From: DATAPE01 sp034667525
GTDB lineage: Bacteria > Actinomycetota > CADDZG01 > WHSQ01
Reading direction: 5' to 3'
Assembly (NCBI GenBank): GCA_034667525.1
Contig: JAXDJO010000036.1
Location: 62,001 to 126,000 of the forward strand
DNA: 64,000 nucleotides
Made by a program: the position numbers and the translations under genes. Positions within the stretch are counted from its first letter, which is position 1; every line of letters begins with the position of its first letter. Of this stretch, positions 33,880 to 42,062 are shown piece by piece. The notes under the pieces were generated by a model. It did no database searches. It saw nothing but the letters and a program-made list of their open reading frames with translations, and was not told where the DNA came from.

Positions 33880-34119
33880 ATGGAGCGTCCAGCCTTGCCC
33901 GATTGGGAGCGAGAGCTGATCGAAGAGGCCATCGTCGAAGCCGAGCGGCGCCTCGAGGCGGAGAAGAGCCGGGCCCGCAAGAGAGCCCTGCAGCTCGCTC
34001 GGGAGCAGGCCTACCACCGGCTGGCCGTCGAGATCGACCGGCCGGCCGGGACGAGGGTCAGCAGCAAGCAACTGTCGTTCTTCCGCAACGATCCGACCCT
34101 GTTCGACGACGCCTGCTGA
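33880..34119 (+). CDS. Small charged helical protein, unknown function
   Basis: 79 residues, probably a long helix: WERELIEEAIVEAERRLEAE, then KSRARKRALQLAREQAYHRLAVEID, and a C-terminus FFRNDPTLFDDAC. GGGAGG lies 5 nt before the ATG at 33880. An in-frame ATG at 33772 would add 36 residues and has AGGGGA before it. I do not recognise a family. It lies 20 nt before the carboxypeptidase gene and is likely co-transcribed with it. Confidence 0.6.
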   Translation: MERPALPDWERELIEEAIVEAERRLEAEKSRARKRALQLAREQAYHRLAVEIDRPAGTRVSSKQLSFFRNDPTLFDDAC

Positions 34120-34139
34120 AAGGATGGAGACTTAGCGGC

Positions 34140-35342
34140 ATGCGCCGCTGTGTCATCGCATCTTTCGCAGTCACCCTCCTCGTTGCCTTCGCACCTCACG
34201 CCCTGGCGCGTCCCGCGTGGAAGCTGAGGATCGACGCGGCCATCAGCGGCCACTCGGTATCCGTAGCCGTGCGCGGTGGAGGCCGGCGCCTCTACTCGCA
34301 TAGGGCCACCCGGCAGCGGCCGCCGGCCTCGAACCAGAAACTGATCCTGTCGATGGCACTGCTGGACCAGCTCGGCCCCCGCTTCCGCTTCCCCACCTTC
34401 GTTCGTTCTGTTGCGCCTCAAAGCTCGGTGATCCATGGCGACCTGTGGTTGTTCGGCAGGGGGGATCCATCGCTGGGGGCCGGAGGGTACCCGTCGTCGT
34501 TGTCTTTCGGAGGGACAAGGGTGGGCCGCCTGGCGCGCAAGATCAGAGCGACGGGCATCAGAGCGATCCGTGGAAGGGTCATGGGCGCAGTCAGCTACTT
34601 CCATCACGACTGGTTCGCTCAGGGTTGGAAGAGCAACTTCCCCGCCGACGAAGTTGCTCTTCCGTCTGCGCTGACCATCGACGGCAACGTGCGGGCCGGC
34701 AAACACATACACCACCCCGAGCTCAGGGCCGCGAAGGTGCTTACGGAAAAATTGATCAAGTTGGGCGTTCGAGTGGGACACCGTGCAAGCGCAGGACGCC
34801 CACCCTCCGGACTTCAGAAGCTTGCCGAGGTGAAATCGAGACCGTTATGGACGTTGGTGCGGTACATGGATCATCAGTCGTCGAATTTCTTTGCGGAGGT
34901 GATGGGCAAGCGTCTCGGCGTGGACGTCCTCGGCCGCCCTGGAACCATCGCGAAGGCCGCTCGGGCCGTATCGATGTGGGCGGCGCGACATGGCACCACC
35001 GAGACCGCCTACGACGCGTCCGGGCTGTCGTACGACGACCGCCTTTCTGCGCGAGGGATCGTCCGGTTGCTGGGGGTGGCCGACAGATCCTCTTGGGGGG
35101 TCCTTTTGAGACGGATCCTTCCCAGCGGGGACCAAGGCACCCTCACGGGCAGGCTCGCTCGCGTCAACGTGCATGCCAAGACGGGAACCCTCGACGGGAT
35201 CTCGGCCCTCTCGGGATGGGTGTGGCTTAAGGCGTCCCGGCGGTGGGCAAGGTTCTCGATCATGGACCAGGGCATGAGCAAGGACCGGTCTGCATCGATC
35301 GAGGACACCATCGTCAGAACCCTCTGGAGGTACGCCTCCTGA
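34140..35342 (+). CDS. dacB: D-alanyl-D-alanine carboxypeptidase (PBP4/DacB family)
   Basis: 400 residues. A signal peptide (MRRCVIASFAVTLLVAFAPHALA) is followed by penicillin-binding motifs: SxxK as SNQK (64-67), SxN as SSN in MDHQSSNFFAEVMGK, and KTG in VHAKTGTLDGISALSGW. GDLWLFGRGDPSLG is the conserved PBP4 strand. It trims peptidoglycan side chains outside the membrane. The spacing of motifs is typical of class C low-molecular-weight PBPs. GGAG lies 12 nt upstream of the ATG, a weak site. The next gene starts 10 nt after the stop. Confidence 0.92.
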   Translation: MRRCVIASFAVTLLVAFAPHALARPAWKLRIDAAISGHSVSVAVRGGGRRLYSHRATRQRPPASNQKLILSMALLDQLGPRFRFPTFVRSVAPQSSVIHGDLWLFGRGDPSLGAGGYPSSLSFGGTRVGRLARKIRATGIRAIRGRVMGAVSYFHHDWFAQGWKSNFPADEVALPSALTIDGNVRAGKHIHHPELRAAKVLTEKLIKLGVRVGHRASAGRPPSGLQKLAEVKSRPLWTLVRYMDHQSSNFFAEVMGKRLGVDVLGRPGTIAKAARAVSMWAARHGTTETAYDASGLSYDDRLSARGIVRLLGVADRSSWGVLLRRILPSGDQGTLTGRLARVNVHAKTGTLDGISALSGWVWLKASRRWARFSIMDQGMSKDRSASIEDTIVRTLWRYAS

Positions 35343-35352
35343 GGCCCTTCCC

Positions 35353-36225
35353 ATGACCACGGTGGGCTTCTGCGGGCTGGGCCAGATGGGCCTTCCCATG
35401 GCCCGTCGCCTGGTCGCCGCAGGCTATGACGTGCAGGCGTGGAACCGTACGCGCTCCAAGGCGGAGTCACTACATGGGGCGACGGTCGCCGCGTCCCCCG
35501 CGGAAGCGTCAGCCGGGGCTGAGGTGGTGATAACGATGTTGTCTACGCCTGAGGCGGCTCTCGAGGTGATCGCCGGCGATGCGGGCGTGGCGTCGGCTAT
35601 CGCTTCCCGCGCCACCTTGGTCGAGATGTCCACGATCGGCCCGGCGATGGTCCACGAGCTGCACCGGAGCCTCCCGGCGGACACGGCGATGCTGGACGCT
35701 CCCGTACTGGGAAGCATCCCCCAGGCGACCGACGGAACGTTGAAACTGTTCGTCGGGGGCGATCCCGAGGTGCTCGAACGATGGCGAGATCTGTTGGAAA
35801 ACTTCGGGACGATCTGGCACATGGGAGATCTCGGTCAGGGCGCGGCGTTGAAACTCGTCGTGAACTCAACCCTGGGCGCGCTGATGACAGCACTCGGGGA
35901 AGCATTGGCTCTTGCAAAGGCTATGGGGCTCCACAGGGAACAAGTCCTGGACATATTGGCGGAGTCGGCGATCGGCACAACGGCAAAAGGGAAACGGGCA
36001 AACGTGCTCTCCGGTAGCTACGTACCGAATTTCAAGCTGGGGCTTGCGACCAAGGACATGCGGCTGGTGCAGGGGGCGGCAAAGAGCGCGGGAGTGGAGC
36101 TCAAGGTTGCCGCGGCGGCGCGGCAATGGCTGGACGAAGCAGACGCGGCGGGGCTCTCGGAGCTGGACTACTCGGCGGTCATCACGGAGATCCTCGACGA
36201 GCGCCCCGAACCCGGGAAAGACTGA
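35353..36225 (+). CDS. NAD(P)-dependent beta-hydroxyacid dehydrogenase
   Basis: 290 residues of the 3-hydroxyisobutyrate dehydrogenase family. The cofactor site is GFCGLGQMGLPMARRL (5-20) with NRTRSK after beta-2, pointing to NADP. DAPVLGSIPQATDGTLKLFVGG is the substrate-binding region and Lys167 (GAALKLVVNSTLGA) the catalytic lysine. NFKLGLATKDMRLV is typical near the end. It oxidises a beta-hydroxyacid or reduces a semialdehyde such as succinic semialdehyde or glyoxylate; I cannot tell which. It lies 10 nt after the carboxypeptidase gene and ends in a strong hairpin. Confidence 0.9.
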   Translation: MTTVGFCGLGQMGLPMARRLVAAGYDVQAWNRTRSKAESLHGATVAASPAEASAGAEVVITMLSTPEAALEVIAGDAGVASAIASRATLVEMSTIGPAMVHELHRSLPADTAMLDAPVLGSIPQATDGTLKLFVGGDPEVLERWRDLLENFGTIWHMGDLGQGAALKLVVNSTLGALMTALGEALALAKAMGLHREQVLDILAESAIGTTAKGKRANVLSGSYVPNFKLGLATKDMRLVQGAAKSAGVELKVAAAARQWLDEADAAGLSELDYSAVITEILDERPEPGKD

Positions 36226-36254
36226 GGGCGGGTCCGTTCTCCGGACCCGCCCTC
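36224..36254. terminator. Hairpin between convergent genes
   Basis: A perfect 12-bp GC-rich stem, GAGGGCGGGTCC at 36224-36235 with GGACCCGCCCTC at 36243-36254, around a 7-nt loop. The stem overlaps the last two bases of the dehydrogenase stop codon. There is no T-tract, so it may act as an intrinsic terminator only weakly or stabilise transcripts from both sides. Confidence 0.7.
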
Positions 36255-36283
36255 GATACATCGCTGCATATTGCAGTTGCGGT

Positions 36284-36514
36284 CTAGATGACCTCGCGGT
36301 CTTGCACTACGGTCTGGTCACGTCGCCGTCCCGGCCCCCAAGGAGCAAAGCTGCTCCAGAACAGAAGCGACAAGAGAAGGCCGATACCGCCTACGATCAT
36401 GAGAATCACGCCGACCGTGTTGAGGTCTATCCCACTTCCGCTGGTGGAAACGTTGACGGCGAAGGTCAGGATGGCCCCCACTGCCAGCAAGAACAAGCTC
36501 ACACCGATACCCAT
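36284..36514 (-). CDS. DUF6458 small membrane protein
   Basis: 76 residues with two membrane helices: GIGVSLFLLAVGAILTFAVN and TVGVILMIVGGIGLLLSLLFW, with IDLNTVG between them. This is the pattern of DUF6458, a small actinobacterial membrane family without a known role. GGGAGGTG lies about 9 nt before the ATG. The C-terminal tail is charged (RRRDQTVVQDREV). Confidence 0.85.
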   Translation of the reverse strand: MGIGVSLFLLAVGAILTFAVNVSTSGSGIDLNTVGVILMIVGGIGLLLSLLFWSSFAPWGPGRRRDQTVVQDREVI

Positions 36515-36637
36515 AGGTCATTCACCTCCCGTCGTACTCGCCCATCCGCGTCCGAATAGATTGCTGGGTCGAGAGAGGAACTACCCAGTTCACAATGAGC
36601 GTAAACGCTGCGTTAATCATCCCGCTACGCTCTGTAG

Positions 36638-38197
36638 TTAGCTGGAAACGGCTCCGGCCCCCACGGAAGCCGCATCCTCCAGCACGGCCCGGGCTGCGTT
36701 GCGACCAGGTGCGCCGCACACGCCTCCGCCGGGGTGGGCCCCCGAACCACACAGGTAGAAACCCGAGATGGGCAGCCGGTGCCGGTGCCAGGTTGACGCG
36801 GGGCGCTTATCAAACAACCAGTCCGGGAGGAGCTCGCCGTGGAAGATGTTGCCGCCGGTGAGACCGAAACGCGCCTCTAAGTCCGGAGGTCCGAGAACCA
36901 GGCGGTCTTCGACCAGGTCGGTCAGTCCCGGCGCGTAACGCTCGAGCGCGGCCAGGACCCGGTCGCCTATCTCGTCGCGTCTGGACTCCCACGACCCTTC
37001 AGCCAGCTCGTACGGCGCGTACTGGGCGAAGATCGAAAGCGTGTGCTTGCCTTCGGGGGCAAGCCCTTCCTCGGTAGCAGATTGGATCCACGCCTCGCAG
37101 AACATCTCGTCTGCTGGGCGACCTTCGGCGGCCGACTTGCACGCCGCCTCCAAGTAATCGATCGAGGGGGCCACGGTGATGGTGGCTTTGTGCTCGGGTC
37201 CGGGACCGTCGAACCTTTCCATCCCTCGAAAGCGGGGAAGTCCTCCTAGGGCGCAGTTCACCTTGACCACCGTGCCCGCAGTGGGCAATAACCGAACGTC
37301 CTCCAGAAACTCCGGCGGCAACGCGTCCTCGTTCACGAAACCAACCGTCCGCTTCGGGTCCGCGTTCGAGCAGACCACCGGCGCATCGATCTCCTCGCCG
37401 GACGTCAGGACCACCCCCGACACGCTGCGGTCGGCGAGCTTCAGATGGTCGACTTCCGTCTCGAGCCTGATCTCGCCACCGGCCCCTTCCACCCGCTCGG
37501 CAAGCGCACGGGTTATCGCCCCCATGCCCCCGCGCACCAATCCCCACACCCCCGGCTCCCCGGTAGCAAGGCCGAATGCATGATGCAGGTACAGATAGGC
37601 CGTCCCAGGCGTACGGGGGCCGGCAGCCGAGCCGATGATCCCCTGTGAGGCGCGCATCCCGCGGACGAGCTCGGACTCGAAATACTCTTCGCACACCTCT
37701 GCGATGGATGCTTCTATGGTCTTTTCGTAAAGACCCTCTACTTCCGAGCGGCGAAAGGCGCGCCTAACCTGGTCATGCGTCGCCGGGTAAGACAGCAGTG
37801 GCCGCAAACACCGGGACGCTTCCTCGAACAGCTCTTCGAACTTGGGATAGGCGTCCGCGTCGTGGCGAGACACCGCACTCAGGGCCTCGTGGCGCCGGGC
37901 GGGGTCTTTCCACAGGAGAAGGCCCCCACCGCCCTCCGAGGGGGCAAACGCCTCGGGGTCCTTCGGTCGCACGTCGAGCCCCAGATCGAGCTCGGACATG
38001 ATCTCGGGCAGGAGCAACGACAGCGCGTAGGAAGCCGTCGATATCCGGAAACCCGGAAAAAGCTCTTCGGTTACGCAGGCACCACCGATCCGGTCGCTGC
38101 GTTCCACCACGAGCACTTTGAGACCCGCCCTCCCCAGGTAGGCCGCGCAGACGAGACCGTTGTGCCCGGCTCCCACGATGACGGCGTCGTAGGCCAT
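36638..38197 (-). CDS. FAD-dependent oxidoreductase, phytoene-desaturase-like (PYROXD2 type)
   Basis: 519 residues. The FAD Rossmann motif is VIVGAGHNGLVCAAYLGRAG (7-26) with VVERSDRIGGAC as the second element. ELFPGFRISTASYALSLL, RTPGTAYLYLHHAFG and GVWGLVRGGMGAITRALAE match the PYROXD2 branch of the CrtI/amine-oxidase superfamily. SGFYLCGSGAHPGGGVCGAPGRNAA is the C-terminal FAD-binding part. No carotenoid-synthesis genes are near, so a carotenoid substrate is doubtful. No membrane helix is seen. Confidence 0.88.
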   Translation of the reverse strand: MAYDAVIVGAGHNGLVCAAYLGRAGLKVLVVERSDRIGGACVTEELFPGFRISTASYALSLLLPEIMSELDLGLDVRPKDPEAFAPSEGGGGLLLWKDPARRHEALSAVSRHDADAYPKFEELFEEASRCLRPLLSYPATHDQVRRAFRRSEVEGLYEKTIEASIAEVCEEYFESELVRGMRASQGIIGSAAGPRTPGTAYLYLHHAFGLATGEPGVWGLVRGGMGAITRALAERVEGAGGEIRLETEVDHLKLADRSVSGVVLTSGEEIDAPVVCSNADPKRTVGFVNEDALPPEFLEDVRLLPTAGTVVKVNCALGGLPRFRGMERFDGPGPEHKATITVAPSIDYLEAACKSAAEGRPADEMFCEAWIQSATEEGLAPEGKHTLSIFAQYAPYELAEGSWESRRDEIGDRVLAALERYAPGLTDLVEDRLVLGPPDLEARFGLTGGNIFHGELLPDWLFDKRPASTWHRHRLPISGFYLCGSGAHPGGGVCGAPGRNAARAVLEDAASVGAGAVSS

Positions 38198-38322
38198 CGA
38201 TCAGCTACCCAACAGTGCAAGAGCGGGATCCGGACGAGCGGAGACCATCGCGGGACGCGAGAAGACGTAGCTAGGCAATCGAACCTCCGAGCATGAGAGT
38301 GGATTCAGGAGCGAAAGCAGGC

Positions 38323-38328
38323 TACCTT
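38323..38328 (+). promoter_or_regulatory. Possible leaderless -10 box for the zinc-ribbon gene
   Basis: TACCTT, 9 nt before the ATG at 38338. Spacing is at the long end, and no Shine-Dalgarno sequence is present. Confidence 0.35.
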
Positions 38329-38337
38329 CTACTCCCT

Positions 38338-38502
38338 ATGGCGATCACAGCATTCTGTACGAGCTGTCAGCGGACGGTTTACCTTGACGAAGACGACACT
38401 CAGGTTTGTCCCGTCTGCTCCACGCCACTGCTCGAGGTCGTGCCCTCGATCGAAGGCGTTCCCGAGGACCCCGACCCGGGTCAGGCGGAGGGCGCGAAGT
38501 AG
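38338..38502 (+). CDS. Small zinc-ribbon protein
   Basis: 54 residues. Two CxxC pairs, FCTSCQRTVYLDEDD and VCPVCSTPLLEVV, form a complete four-cysteine zinc ribbon; the tail is acidic (EGVPEDPDPGQAEGAK). I do not know a specific family. The last 22 nt overlap the convergent histidine phosphatase gene. Confidence 0.7.
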   Translation: MAITAFCTSCQRTVYLDEDDTQVCPVCSTPLLEVVPSIEGVPEDPDPGQAEGAK

Positions 38503-39086
38503 GAGGCCGCCAGCACCCGGCCCTCCTGTAACTCGAGCGATGTCACCGATCCCGTCTCGCATGGTGTAAACGCAAGCCACGGCGGGACGTGGCGCCGCAC
38601 CAGAGCCAGCCTCGCGACGAGTACCGGCGTCTGATGGGAAACGAGAACCACGTCGCTTCCACCTGCCGCGATCGTTGCGTCGGCCACCGCCTGCAGCATG
38701 CGCTTCCTGATATCTGCGAATGACTCTCCCCACGAGGGGGTCCACGGATTCCTCAGTGGCAACCAGTTGCGGGGCGACCGCAAGAACGCGCCGAGGTTAT
38801 GAGCGGCCCCTTCCAGAGTCGTGCGGCTTTCTGTCAGACGTTCGTCGGTAATGATCTCCACTTCGTGACGCGCCGCTATCGCCTGCGCGGTTTCCTGCGC
38901 GCGTTCGAGCGGACTCGCCCACAGAGCACCAACGTTTGCAGTCGCCAGCCGATCCGCTGCCGACTCCGCCTGCCGCTTGCCGAGCTCGGACAGATGAAAG
39001 CCGGGCAGCCTGCCGTAGATGATCCCCTTTGGGTTCTCTACCTGGCCGTGGCGCACCAGGTGAATGGTTGTCGAGGGCTGGGGCAT
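38481..39086 (-). CDS. Histidine phosphatase family protein
   Basis: 201 residues. LVRHGQVENPKG (10-21) has the phospho-accepting His13, SPLERAQETAQ follows, and the second catalytic His is in VVLVSHQTPVL. LSELGKRQAESAADRL is also typical. Members act as phosphoglycerate mutases or as phosphatases on small phosphorylated metabolites; the substrate is not clear. The ATG at 39086 follows TAGCCT by 6 nt, back-to-back with the promoter of the divergent gene at 39115. Confidence 0.88.
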   Translation of the reverse strand: MPQPSTTIHLVRHGQVENPKGIIYGRLPGFHLSELGKRQAESAADRLATANVGALWASPLERAQETAQAIAARHEVEIITDERLTESRTTLEGAAHNLGAFLRSPRNWLPLRNPWTPSWGESFADIRKRMLQAVADATIAAGGSDVVLVSHQTPVLVARLALVRRHVPPWLAFTPCETGSVTSLELQEGRVLAASYFAPSA

Positions 39087-39092
39087 CGCATC

Positions 39093-39108
39093 AGGCTACG
39101 GGTAACCT
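39093..39108. promoter_or_regulatory. Back-to-back leaderless promoters
   Basis: In a 28-bp intergenic region, TAGCCT (minus strand, 39098-39093) precedes the ATG at 39086 by 6 nt and TAACCT (plus strand, 39103-39108) precedes the ATG at 39115 by 6 nt. The -35 region of each must lie beyond the other -10 box, towards or in the opposite gene. Confidence 0.55.
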
Positions 39109-39114
39109 CAACCG

Positions 39115-40191
39115 ATGCCCGACGTGTTGGTGTTCGGAGCCACCGGCTACACGGGCCGGCTGACCGTACGGGCATTGGCAGCCCGGGGGGCCGAGTTCAT
39201 AGTGGCCGGCCGCAACCGCGCCAGGCTCGAGGAGCTCGCCGCCAGGAGCGGAGCCGCTGGAGTCGCGATCGCTGAGGTCGGCGACGTGGATGCGTTGTCG
39301 AAGGCCGCCGCGCAAACACGGGCGCTGCTTTCCTGCGTCGGCCCCTTCTCCTCCCTGGGCGACACCGCTGCCCAGGCGGCGCTCCGTGCCGGGGTCAACT
39401 ATCTGGATTGCACCGGCGAAGGCGTTTTCATCGAGAAACTGATCGCCCGGTACGACTCGGCCGCGCGCTCTGCGGGCGTAGCCATGGCCCCCGCACTGGG
39501 ATTCGATGAGGTTCCGGCGGACGTAGCCGCAACCATGGCGACCGCGGAATTGGATCAGCCGGATCTCGTGCTGACCTATGCATTCTCCGCGCAGGTCTCG
39601 GCAGGCACCCAAAGATCCGCGATCGAGATCGTGTCTTCCCCTGGAAACTGGATCGAGGATGGTGCCCCCAGGAGGATCCGCGCGGGGCAAGAATCACGGT
39701 GGGCGCCGATGCCCCCGCCTCTAGGCCCATCGCTCGGAATCTCTTTCCCGCTGGCGGAGGCCCACCTCGCTCCCCTACATCTCGATCTGCGCTCTCTGAA
39801 GCTCTTTCTGGTCACCAGCATGCCCGGACGGGTAGGTCTCCGGCTCCTGACCCCGGCTTTGACGGCGGCGAACGCAGTACCGCCGCTCCGGAACCTTGTT
39901 GGTGCGGCGCTGTCGCGCGGCTCAGGAGGGCCAGACGAACACCATCGGGCACGAGCCCCCTGGACGATACTTGCGGAAGCCGCCGCCGGAGGCCATACCC
40001 GCAACGTTGTGGTATCGGGCCGCGACGCCTACGGGCTCACAGCATCGTTGCTAGCCAGCGGCGCTCTCGAGATGGCCCGGCCGGGGTACGAAGGAAAGGG
40101 AGTACTTGCGCCCGTGCAGACAATGCCGTTGGAACGATGGCAGCAAGAGTTGAAGGACAACGGCGTAACGATCGACGTCTACGAATCCTGA
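39115..40191 (+). CDS. Saccharopine dehydrogenase-like NAD(P)-binding protein
   Basis: 358 residues. The N-terminal Rossmann domain is VLVFGATGYTGRLTVRALAARG (4-25) followed by VAGRNRARLEEL, the NADP-type pattern. CVGPFSSLGDTAAQAALRAGVNYLDCTGE matches saccharopine-dehydrogenase-like proteins, including the trans-acting enoyl reductase group. The C-terminal half (APMPPPLGPSLGISFPLAEAHL to GYEGKGVLAPVQ) fits that group. Substrate unknown; lysine breakdown is unlikely without partners. Confidence 0.8.
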   Translation: MPDVLVFGATGYTGRLTVRALAARGAEFIVAGRNRARLEELAARSGAAGVAIAEVGDVDALSKAAAQTRALLSCVGPFSSLGDTAAQAALRAGVNYLDCTGEGVFIEKLIARYDSAARSAGVAMAPALGFDEVPADVAATMATAELDQPDLVLTYAFSAQVSAGTQRSAIEIVSSPGNWIEDGAPRRIRAGQESRWAPMPPPLGPSLGISFPLAEAHLAPLHLDLRSLKLFLVTSMPGRVGLRLLTPALTAANAVPPLRNLVGAALSRGSGGPDEHHRARAPWTILAEAAAGGHTRNVVVSGRDAYGLTASLLASGALEMARPGYEGKGVLAPVQTMPLERWQQELKDNGVTIDVYES

Positions 40192-40220
40192 TCCAAGAAA
40201 GGATCGTGATCCAAGAAAGG
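40189..40220 (+). repeat. Tandem 14-bp direct repeat
   Basis: TGATCCAAGAAAGG occurs at 40189-40202 and again at 40207-40220, separated by ATCG. The first copy contains the stop codon of the upstream gene, and the second runs into the Shine-Dalgarno sequence of the next. Confidence 0.8.
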
Positions 40221-40228
40221 GGGGAGGG

Positions 40229-40624
40229 ATGGGTGCCCGGTTGGTCTACGCGAAGGTCATCGACCGCGAGGCGTTCCTGATCCGAGGAGGGAAGGTGCAT
40301 CCCGGCCTCGAGAACGAGGTCGTCGTTCAATCCGAACCGGGCCCGGCCGGGGCGTTCCTGGTCCTGCGGGCTTGGAGCGACGACCACGGCACCTTCACCG
40401 AACAATGGCGCATCGAAGCGCCGGGCGGCCTCACCGTGTACGAAAGCCTCCCTCGGGAGCTCCACCTGGCAACGGAGAGCCATACGGAAAGATTGGAGGA
40501 CGAGCTGAGCGACATCGAGTTCGAGTTCGCTGCCGACGACTATCTGGCCGTCTTCTTGCTCGATGAGATGGAGGTGGCGAGGGTGCGCTTCCCCGTCAAG
40601 CTCGCGGCAGCAAAACCTATGTAG
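40229..40624 (+). CDS. Hypothetical protein
   Basis: 131 residues, no signal peptide or membrane helix, acidic. Predicted mostly beta (EVVVQSEPGPAGAFLVLRAW, FTEQWRIEAPGGLTVYE), followed by LEDELSDIEFEFAADDYLAVFLLDE and VARVRFPVKLAA. I do not recognise a family. The ATG follows a strong purine run (AAAGGGGGGAGGG). It is 37 nt downstream of the saccharopine-dehydrogenase-like gene and likely in its operon. Confidence 0.65.
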   Translation: MGARLVYAKVIDREAFLIRGGKVHPGLENEVVVQSEPGPAGAFLVLRAWSDDHGTFTEQWRIEAPGGLTVYESLPRELHLATESHTERLEDELSDIEFEFAADDYLAVFLLDEMEVARVRFPVKLAAAKPM

Positions 40625-40680
40625 CTGGACGACGCTCCTGCGGCTCACGTCGGCGTCCCACGCTGCCGATATAGCCAGCG

Positions 40681-41982
40681 ATGATCAAACTAAAGGAGCT
40701 CCGCCAGCTCGAACAGTGGATGAACTACGTTCGCTGGTCTGGCGTGCTGTTTGCTTCCATCGGCATCACCATCCAGCCCGACTATCCCAACGCCGCCACC
40801 CGAAACGCTGCGTGGGTGGTCGTAGCCATCCTCGTGCTCGGCACGGTAGGGGTGTGGGGGGCCCTGGCGAGGGTCGACAGTCAACACGATATGGAACGAC
40901 TCGGCATGATCACCTTCACCTTCGACATCTTGATCATCGTCGCCTTCGTCACCGTCTACGCCTTCGAGATCCCTTACGTGACGTGGGCCCTGGTCTTCCT
41001 CATCCCGATCGAGGGAGCGCTGCGCTACCGCCTGAACGGCGCGCTGCTGGGCGCCACAGTCATCGCCTTGTTCTTCATCGCTCAGACATCGCGGGTGCAG
41101 AGCATCCATGGCGGCCAGTGGGACACCGTCACCTACGCGTTCGTAGTGGGTTTGTCCACTCTGATCGCCGGCATTGCAGGCAGTATGGCTAACAACTGGC
41201 ACGAGCAGCGTCGCGGGTTCGAGATGCAGAGCCTCAAGCTGATCGAGCTCGACAAGCTGAAGGATCGCTTTCTCGCGGTCACCTCCCACGAGATCCGCGG
41301 GCCCCTGACCACCATCATCACCGGCGTCGACATGATCCGGCGCCGATCCGATCGATTGTCCGCGGAGAACAGGGACAACATCCTTGAAGCCGTTGCCAAC
41401 CAGAGTCAGCAACTGGCCCGCCTCGTGGACGATCTCCTGCTGACTTCACAGCTGCAATCGGGACAGCTCGCCATCCAACTGGAGTGGGCGGAGCTCGAGG
41501 AGACGGTGGAGCAGGCGTTACACGCGGCAGCACCAAAACGGCGTGCACATCAGCTGGAGGTGTTTGTCGAACCGGTGACTTGCAGGCTCGATTCGGCGCG
41601 CATCTCCCAGATCGTCCGCAACCTCGTTGAGAACGCTTACAAGTACACGCCCGATCGCACACGGGTGTCCGTATCCGGAAGAAAGACCGCCGGCGGCATC
41701 AATCTGGTGATCGTGGATGACGGTCCAGGCATACCTCCAGATAAACGCGACCAACTCTTCGAAGCGTTCAGCAGGGTCGAAGAAACCGCCACCGGGCAAG
41801 ACGGCGTCGGTCTCGGCTTGTTCGTAGTCAGCCACCTTGTAACCGCGATGGAGGGGCGTATCGACCTCAATGCCTCTTCCAAGGGAACCGGTTTCAACAT
41901 CTACATCCCGTGCAAAACGCATTCATCGAACGGGGCCAACCTCAGCATCGTTCCCGGGACGCTCGTGGAGAACGCGGGCTAG
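40681..41982 (+). CDS. Membrane sensor histidine kinase
   Basis: 433 residues. The N-terminal sensor part has about five or six membrane helices (20-170) with only short loops, so it probably senses something in or at the membrane. A short linker leads to the HisKA domain with FLAVTSHEIRGPLTT and the phosphorylated His203. The ATPase domain has the N-box NLVENAYKYTP, G1 DDGPGIPPDKRD and G2 GVGLGLFVVSHLV. No response regulator is adjacent; the one at 56996 is 15 kb away. No clear Shine-Dalgarno sequence precedes the ATG. Confidence 0.93.
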   Translation: MIKLKELRQLEQWMNYVRWSGVLFASIGITIQPDYPNAATRNAAWVVVAILVLGTVGVWGALARVDSQHDMERLGMITFTFDILIIVAFVTVYAFEIPYVTWALVFLIPIEGALRYRLNGALLGATVIALFFIAQTSRVQSIHGGQWDTVTYAFVVGLSTLIAGIAGSMANNWHEQRRGFEMQSLKLIELDKLKDRFLAVTSHEIRGPLTTIITGVDMIRRRSDRLSAENRDNILEAVANQSQQLARLVDDLLLTSQLQSGQLAIQLEWAELEETVEQALHAAAPKRRAHQLEVFVEPVTCRLDSARISQIVRNLVENAYKYTPDRTRVSVSGRKTAGGINLVIVDDGPGIPPDKRDQLFEAFSRVEETATGQDGVGLGLFVVSHLVTAMEGRIDLNASSKGTGFNIYIPCKTHSSNGANLSIVPGTLVENAG

Positions 41983-42062
41983 GCAAGTTCCGGCGGCGGC
42001 TATCCTGCCTGCTGCCTCGGCAACCACACCGATGCCGATCCCCGAGGAGGAGGTCCGAGACC

